Assembly: GCA_947504025.1 (NCBI GenBank)
Contig: CANNFX010000004.1
Coordinates: forward strand, 104,346-168,345
Reading direction: 5' to 3'
Length of the DNA: 64,000 nt
Origin: an uncultured Sphingomonadaceae bacterium
GTDB lineage: Bacteria > Pseudomonadota > Alphaproteobacteria > Sphingomonadales > Sphingomonadaceae
Shown here: positions 59,801 through 64,000 of the stretch, piece after piece
How positions within the stretch are numbered: the stretch's first letter is position 1
How the letters are laid out: each line of letters begins with the position of its first letter
The notes under the pieces: generated by a model
The model's database searches: none
Told to the model about the DNA's origin: nothing
Seen by the model: only the letters and a program-made list of their open reading frames with translations
Program-made: the position numbers and the translations under genes

Positions 59801-62800
59801 CACCGCACGCCCTGACGTCGACAGTGTTACCGAAGACGGACCGCTGATTGCTGACGGCAATGTTATCACTGCCGCAAATGTAAGCGATGCAAACGCAACT
59901 GATGGTGTTGCAGACACCAAGGGTGCCGACGATGCCACGGTTGTAGATGTGGCATTTGGTGTAACTACCGGAACAGTCGGAGTTGGCCTCGATGGTGCTT
60001 ATGGCACGCTCATTCTGGGCAGCGACGGCGAATATCGTTACGAGCTCAATAATCAGAACGAGCTGGTACAAGGCCTCGACAGCGATGATACGCTGACCGA
60101 GCAGTTTACCTATACAATTCGCGATGGCGACGGTGATGAAAGCACCACCACGCTTACCATCACCATCAATGGCGCTGATGATGGTGTGACCATCAATGGC
60201 CTCACCGGAGAGGGCGCGGAAGAGTATCTTTACGAAAACGACCTTATAGACGGATCCTCACCTGATGATCCCGCGCTGACTCAAACAGGTAGTTTCGACC
60301 TGACCTCTCCTGATGGCCTGTCGACCGTCACAGTTGATGGCACGGCGATTTACACGGGCGGCGCTTTTGTCGCCGGCCAGACGTTCAGCACGGCGTATGG
60401 CACGCTCACGATTACTGGCGTAACGCCGACGACGACCGATGCTTCGGGCGACGTGACCGCTGCGACGGTCACCTACAGCTACGAGCTGACTGACAACACG
60501 CTTACCCACACTGGGGCTGACGATTTTGCGCTGACGGACAGCTTTACGGTTGTGGTCACTGACACGGACGGTTCGAGCGCGACAGATTCGCTCGACATTA
60601 CTGTTGTCGATGATGTTCCTGACGCGATGGATTATGCGGCCGGTCAGGCGACCGAGAACGCGGCGTTTACGATTGATGCGCTTAGCAATGATGTGTTTGG
60701 CGCGGACGGCGTTGATACGAGTGATGCGGCCGATGTGTTTGTTGCGACGCAGGCAAGCCAGGGCGTGGTCACTTACGATCCGGGCACAGGCTTGTTCACC
60801 TATACACCGAACGCCGGTGCAGGCAGCACCAGCACGACCGATAGCTTCACCTACACCATCGTCGATGGCGACGGGGATAGCGACACGGCGACGGTTACGA
60901 TCACGCTTCTGCCGGACTCGGTTCCTGAAGTGGTCTCGGTTACGGCATTGTCGGATGATGATGGTCTTACAGGCGGCAACGCTGCTTCGACGACTAGCGA
61001 TATTGATGCGAACGCCGGCGACACGCCGCTAAGCGCAAGTGAAGTGACCTATGCTGGTCAGATCGTCGTCGACTTCGGCGGTGACACCGGCACGGTTAGC
61101 TTTGCTAATTTGGACGGAACAACCGGCACAGTTGGTATTGAAACTGTAAATTACACAGTCACAGGCACCACGCTGACGGCAACGGGCCCACGCGGCGTGC
61201 TGTTCACGGTCGATCTGGCGACGGACGGCACGTACACGCTGACGCAGGTGGATAATGTTCTGCATGCTGACGGTAATGACGAGCTGAGCGCAGCCGATGT
61301 GGTTCTCAACTACCGTGCTGTAGATAGCGACGGTGACACGGATGAGACCGGCACGCTGACGATCACGTTCAACGATGATGCGCCTACTGCATATTCCGAC
61401 ACCAACACCGTTGGCGAGGGCGCCAATGTTGCTGGCAATGTTCTGACCGATGGTACGGCTGATGTATTCGGCGCCGACGGCCCTGCGACCACCACTCCCG
61501 CTGGCGGCGTAATCGGCTTTGCTGCGGGAAGTGATATTACAGTTGCGGCGACCGGTACGCCGGGCACTACTATCGAAACTACTCTCGGCTTCCTGACGCT
61601 GAATAGCGACGGCACCTACAATTACGTTTCGAAGCCTAACTCGACCAACGTCGATGCCACTGATGTATTCACTTACACCATTGAAGATGGTGACGGTGAC
61701 ATCGCCACGCAAACTCTGACCATCTCGGTGGACAATGTTGCTGGCGTAGTTTCCGACAATGAAGTGCTCGTCAACGAAGCCGGGCTGGCAACCATTGGCA
61801 GCAATGCGGGTGATGGCAGCACCATCGATGCCGATGGGCAGATCACTGTCACCGGTGCGACAGGCACGCTGACATATACACTGCTGGATCCGGCCAATGG
61901 AACATTCGGCACTCTGACGTTCAATTCGGTCACCGGTGCATACACGTACACGCTGGATACGCCGGTCACCGATACGACCGGTGATGATGGAACCAACACG
62001 GTCATCGGTCCGGTCAACGGCGTCGACACATTCGATTATCAGGTGACGGACGCTAGCTTGAACGTCATCGGTACCGGTACCATTGTGGTCAGCATCATCG
62101 ATGATGTTCCTGACGCGATGGATTATGCGGCCGGTCAGGCGACCGAGAACGCGGCGTTTACGATTGATGCGCTTAGCAATGATGTGTTTGGCGCGGACGG
62201 CGTTGATACGAGTGATGCGGCCGATGTGTTTGTTGCGACGCAGGCAAGCCAGGGCGTGGTCACTTACGATCCGGGCACAGGCTTGTTCACCTATACACCG
62301 AACGCCGGTGCAGGCAGCACCAGCACGACCGATAGCTTCACCTACACCATCGTCGATGGCGACGGGGATAGCGACACGGCGACGGTTACGATCACGCTTC
62401 TGCCGGACTCGGTTCCTGAAGTGGTCTCGGTTACGGCATTGTCGGATGATGATGGTCTTACAGGCGGCAACGCTGCTTCGACGACTAGCGATATTGATGC
62501 GAACGCCGGCGACACGCCGCTAAGCGCAAGTGAAGTGACCTATGCTGGTCAGATCGTCGTCGACTTCGGCGGTGACACCGGCACGGTTAGCTTTGCTAAT
62601 TTGGACGGAACAACCGGCACAGTTGGTATTGAAACTGTAAATTACACAGTCACAGGCACCACGCTGACGGCAACGGGCCCACGCGGCGTGCTGTTCACGG
62701 TCGATCTGGCGACGGACGGCACGTACACGCTGACGCAGGTGGATAATGTTCTGCATGCTGACGGTAATGACGAGCTGAGCGCAGCCGATGTGGTTCTCAA

Positions 62801-64000
62801 CTACCGTGCTGTAGATAGCGACGGTGACACGGATGAGACCGGCACGCTGACGATCACGTTCAACGATGATGCGCCTACTGCGACCGCAGAAGCTGGCTCT
62901 GTTGCCGAAGGCGCGGTTCTCACCGGCACGCTGGACTTCGTAGAAGGCGCAGACGGCGCTGGCGTAACCGCCATCAATGGCACTGCACTGGTGTTCGGCG
63001 CTGACGACTTCAGTCAGGTCATCACTGTTCCTAACGGCACGATCAAGGTGAAGGCGGATGGCTCGTATGAGTTTACCGCTGACGCTGCGGTCAATAACCC
63101 AGCAACCACCAATGCGACGTTCACGGTAACGGACGGTGACGGTGATGAGGTTACGGCCGACATTACCTTCACGATCACAGACGCCAACGTTCCAACTGGC
63201 GGCACTGCAGCAGCATCGGTAGATGATGACGGTCTTACAGGCGGCAATGCAGCGAGCACCATTGGTGATCTTGCCGTTCCAAATAGTGACGGCGACAACA
63301 ATGAAGCGACGTTCTCCGGCACGCTGACGTTCACACCTGGCGGTGATACTCCTGCAAGCATCGGCTTTGCGGCCGGTGTTGATGGTTCGACCGCAACGGT
63401 TGGTCTTGAGACAGTGACCTACTCGGTAGTTGGCACCACGCTGACGGCGACGGTAACTGGCGGGGTGCGTGATGGCACGGCGCTGTTCACGGTTGAGATT
63501 ACGGATACAGCAGCGGGCACTTACACGGTGACGCTGTTGGACAATGTCCTCAACGCAGGCGGCCCGAATGATGAGGCGACCGATGCTACGGCAGCGATCG
63601 GCTTTACGGTAACCGACAGCGATAACTCCACCGCAGCCACAACGCTCAACATCACCTTCGATGATGATGCACCTACGGCGACTGCAGAAACTGGCAGTGT
63701 AGCAGAAGGCGGTACGACTACCGGTACGCTAGCCTTTGTAGAAGGCGCAGATGGCGCAACTGTAACGGCCATTGACGGCACCACATTGGTCTTTGGTGCT
63801 GATGACTTCAGTCAGTCGATTGATATTGGCAACGGCACGATCAAGGTGAAGGCGGACGGCTCTTATGAGTTCACCGCTGATAATCCACTTGTTAATCCGG
63901 CGACGGCGGACGCCACATTTACCGTAACGGACGGTGACGGTGATGAGGTTACGGCCGACATTACCTTCACGATCACAGACGCCAACGTTCCAACGGGCGG
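56826..64000 (+). CDS. giant repetitive VCBS/Ig-like adhesin, type I secretion class (3' end beyond window)
   Basis: An open frame of 2,391 codons with no stop before the window end. A unique N-terminal region of about 130 residues (PPGVTIDSVRAEGRDLIVVG, then VDGVAVPPLNLAALIVG and SSGGNFA) is typical of large sphingomonad surface proteins. After it come tandem Ig-like modules of the VCBS/T1SS-repeat kind, each ending in phrases like FTYTVTDGDGD-x-ATA-x-LTI-x-I-x-DD-x-P. The protein is very acidic, rich in Asp, Gly and Thr, nearly free of Cys, and has no N-terminal signal peptide, so export by a type I system through a C-terminal signal is expected. Function: likely calcium-stiffened cell-surface adhesion. 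Two 261-residue segments are identical in DNA. Confidence 0.9.
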   Translation, partial: MEFDDQQQFGTQDGGFTEAGVASDSGTQSAGRIALDPGASNTVELPPGVTIDSVRAEGRDLIVVGSNGEVYVIEDGAVSVPLIVVDGVAVPPLNLAALIVGNEPEPAAGPAQSSGGNFATDVGPLQDAFGLGDLLPYTELAFPEPRDEEIIPGLPDDEEPTVVVVTPDNPAGAINAVAVVDESGLPAREGEPAGTQEATDLETTTGTIQYQAPDGTGAVLINGVAITAVGQTFSSPDGTLTITSIAEGNIGFSYTLDDNLLGVTEDGFFSVTVRDTDGDEATASLVINVIDDAPITLDDTDFVAAGTYGPETGNVITGADTTSGAAGADDVGADDGTVTSVVSASGTPVSVSDGSTAIAGEYGTLTIGPDGSYSYVRDPGTPGGVADSFDYTVTDGDGSTSTSTLTISIGDAPVDIISVPETGAGTIVDEAGLPERNDEAPGTQEPTPVESTSGTITFDAPDGVDTVEIDGTVVTGPGQVITTPEGTLTIDSYDPIGGTVGYTFELTDNTSGDDTSVTFEITVTDVDGDSDTADLTITIVDDSPEATDDAGEQVGEDAPVTVNVFDNDVPGADSVQPDQIALVDGTVSGDGTVVYNGDGTFTYTPAPGEDGEVTFDYTITDGDGDVSTATVTLTLAEDSTPEIAVEGDNSVDESGLPARPGEPEGSDEASDSEIAAGTIPISTGGDTVGSLVVNGVDVTAGGTVATAKGTLTITLDAGVYSYSYTLDDNTLSDPDSDSFSLVVTDSDGDSASTTLVIAIADDTPSAEDDVGSIAAGEYGPVTGNVTTNDTSGADDFDVTGYTGSGGSGGADAVVQGTYGTLTIDTDGNYSYTRDPGTPGGVTDTFTYTVTDGDGDIATADLVISIADSPVVLDLPVSGEAGTEVLEAGLPAGSAAGTDGEFTSGTIGYTAPDGPGTVTIDGTAVSAVGQTFTGTYGIMTITSIADGVIGYDYELTTNTSGDATSDSFAVVATDADGDSAPGTLTIDIVDDLPTARPDVDSVTEDGPLIADGNVITAANVSDANATDGVADTKGADDATVVDVAFGVTTGTVGVGLDGAYGTLILGSDGEYRYELNNQNELVQGLDSDDTLTEQFTYTIRDGDGDESTTTLTITINGADDGVTINGLTGEGAEEYLYENDLIDGSSPDDPALTQTGSFDLTSPDGLSTVTVDGTAIYTGGAFVAGQTFSTAYGTLTITGVTPTTTDASGDVTAATVTYSYELTDNTLTHTGADDFALTDSFTVVVTDTDGSSATDSLDITVVDDVPDAMDYAAGQATENAAFTIDALSNDVFGADGVDTSDAADVFVATQASQGVVTYDPGTGLFTYTPNAGAGSTSTTDSFTYTIVDGDGDSDTATVTITLLPDSVPEVVSVTALSDDDGLTGGNAASTTSDIDANAGDTPLSASEVTYAGQIVVDFGGDTGTVSFANLDGTTGTVGIETVNYTVTGTTLTATGPRGVLFTVDLATDGTYTLTQVDNVLHADGNDELSAADVVLNYRAVDSDGDTDETGTLTITFNDDAPTAYSDTNTVGEGANVAGNVLTDGTADVFGADGPATTTPAGGVIGFAAGSDITVAATGTPGTTIETTLGFLTLNSDGTYNYVSKPNSTNVDATDVFTYTIEDGDGDIATQTLTISVDNVAGVVSDNEVLVNEAGLATIGSNAGDGSTIDADGQITVTGATGTLTYTLLDPANGTFGTLTFNSVTGAYTYTLDTPVTDTTGDDGTNTVIGPVNGVDTFDYQVTDASLNVIGTGTIVVSIIDDVPDAMDYAAGQATENAAFTIDALSNDVFGADGVDTSDAADVFVATQASQGVVTYDPGTGLFTYTPNAGAGSTSTTDSFTYTIVDGDGDSDTATVTITLLPDSVPEVVSVTALSDDDGLTGGNAASTTSDIDANAGDTPLSASEVTYAGQIVVDFGGDTGTVSFANLDGTTGTVGIETVNYTVTGTTLTATGPRGVLFTVDLATDGTYTLTQVDNVLHADGNDELSAADVVLNYRAVDSDGDTDETGTLTITFNDDAPTATAEAGSVAEGAVLTGTLDFVEGADGAGVTAINGTALVFGADDFSQVITVPNGTIKVKADGSYEFTADAAVNNPATTNATFTVTDGDGDEVTADITFTITDANVPTGGTAAASVDDDGLTGGNAASTIGDLAVPNSDGDNNEATFSGTLTFTPGGDTPASIGFAAGVDGSTATVGLETVTYSVVGTTLTATVTGGVRDGTALFTVEITDTAAGTYTVTLLDNVLNAGGPNDEATDATAAIGFTVTDSDNSTAATTLNITFDDDAPTATAETGSVAEGGTTTGTLAFVEGADGATVTAIDGTTLVFGADDFSQSIDIGNGTIKVKADGSYEFTADNPLVNPATADATFTVTDGDGDEVTADITFTITDANVPTG
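60607..61390 (+). repeat. 784-bp perfect duplication, copy 1 (inside the adhesin gene)
   Basis: This segment reads base for base the same as 62098-62881, at an in-frame offset of 1,491 bases (497 codons). The identity breaks off at 60606/62097 (G against A) and 61391/62882 (A against G). It begins in VDDVPDAMDYAAGQATENAA and ends at the next DDAPTA. Confidence 0.95.
62098..62881 (+). repeat. 784-bp perfect duplication, copy 2 (inside the adhesin gene)
   Basis: Second copy of the segment at 60607-61390. The 707 bases between the copies code for a different module, so the repeat unit is a whole module plus a spacer module. I found no differences by eye over the full length. Confidence 0.95.
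62865..64000 (+). repeat. 798-bp diverged tandem module (266 residues)
   Basis: From GATGATGCGCCTACTGCGAC at 62865 a module runs to 63662, and a second copy starts at 63663 with the same phrasing (DDAPTATAETGSVAEGG) and continues to the window end. The offset is constant at 798 bases. The stretch from GTAACGGACGG (63126 and 63924) to CCAAC (about 70 bases) is identical in both, while the rest has diverged. Confidence 0.85.

Noticed and set aside
60550..61032. 160-codon plus-strand frame, basic and Arg/Met-rich, repeated at 62083
   Set aside because: It is the +1 frame of the adhesin repeats and appears twice only because the DNA is duplicated.
61029..61712. 227-codon open frame on the minus strand inside the adhesin
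   Set aside because: It mirrors the Asp/Thr/Gly-rich repeats of the plus-strand gene and has no protein-like pattern or ribosome site; the same frame recurs in the duplicated segment.
1..64000. CRISPR arrays, insertion sequences, prophage genes, rRNA
   Set aside because: No regularly spaced short repeats, transposase motifs, phage structural genes or rRNA sequence were seen.

Overview
The window reads as chromosomal DNA of an alphaproteobacterium, most likely a sphingomonad close to Erythrobacter/Altererythrobacter. The evidence is a complete general stress response (GSR) locus (phyR, HWE kinase, nepR, ecfG) with EcfG-type GGAAC-N16-CGTT promoters, a class I PHA synthase with a phasin behind PhaR-like YTGC-N3-GCAR sites, a tad/cpa Flp pilus locus in the Caulobacter/sphingomonad order, and the moderately high GC. 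The genus is an inference.

Layout. 1-3.4 kb: the first 16 codons of glmM (minus), a dicarboxylate/glutamate-type symporter, an Fe superoxide dismutase with a strong terminator, and an AI-2E/PerM family membrane protein. 3.4-7.2 kb: the GSR locus. nepR-ecfG and a CHASE/HWE histidine kinase diverge from one nearly palindromic promoter, and phyR has its own EcfG promoter. Between phyR and the next gene lies a plus-strand, C-rich stretch ending in a strong intrinsic terminator, a candidate stress sRNA. 7.2-25.4 kb: ordinary chromosomal genes: a receiver-domain protein, a GNAT-like protein, a fatty acid desaturase, lptF-lptG-GNAT, clpS, a histone-like phasin, an FG-GAP protein, phaC, an aminotransferase, several small regulators and unknowns, a crotonase, a thioesterase, an S41 peptidase and a divergent membrane-bound AraC-type regulator. 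25.5-25.7 kb: tRNA-Cys and tRNA-Thr.

25.9-42.9 kb: a self-contained nitrate respiration island. It holds an outer membrane barrel, nnrS, a Crp/Fnr regulator without the FNR cysteine cluster, a fused double NarK transporter, narGHJI, a parvulin-type isomerase, and moaA, moaB, moeA and mobA for the molybdenum cofactor. Three perfect TTGAT-N4-ATCAA boxes lie upstream of the barrel gene and in the regulator/narK intergenic region. No nitrite or NO reductase is present, so the island by itself takes nitrate to nitrite.

43.4-55.3 kb: a tight minus-strand Flp pilus operon (two near-identical pilins, cpaB, cpaC, a lipoprotein, tadG, two tadE-like genes, cpaE, cpaF, tadB, tadC, tadD, cpaA). An unrecognised membrane protein follows. 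From 56,826 to the window end runs one open reading frame of more than 2,390 codons, a giant acidic repeat adhesin of the VCBS/type I secretion kind that is not finished in this window. It carries a perfect 784-bp internal duplication.

No insertion sequence, prophage, CRISPR array or rRNA gene was seen.
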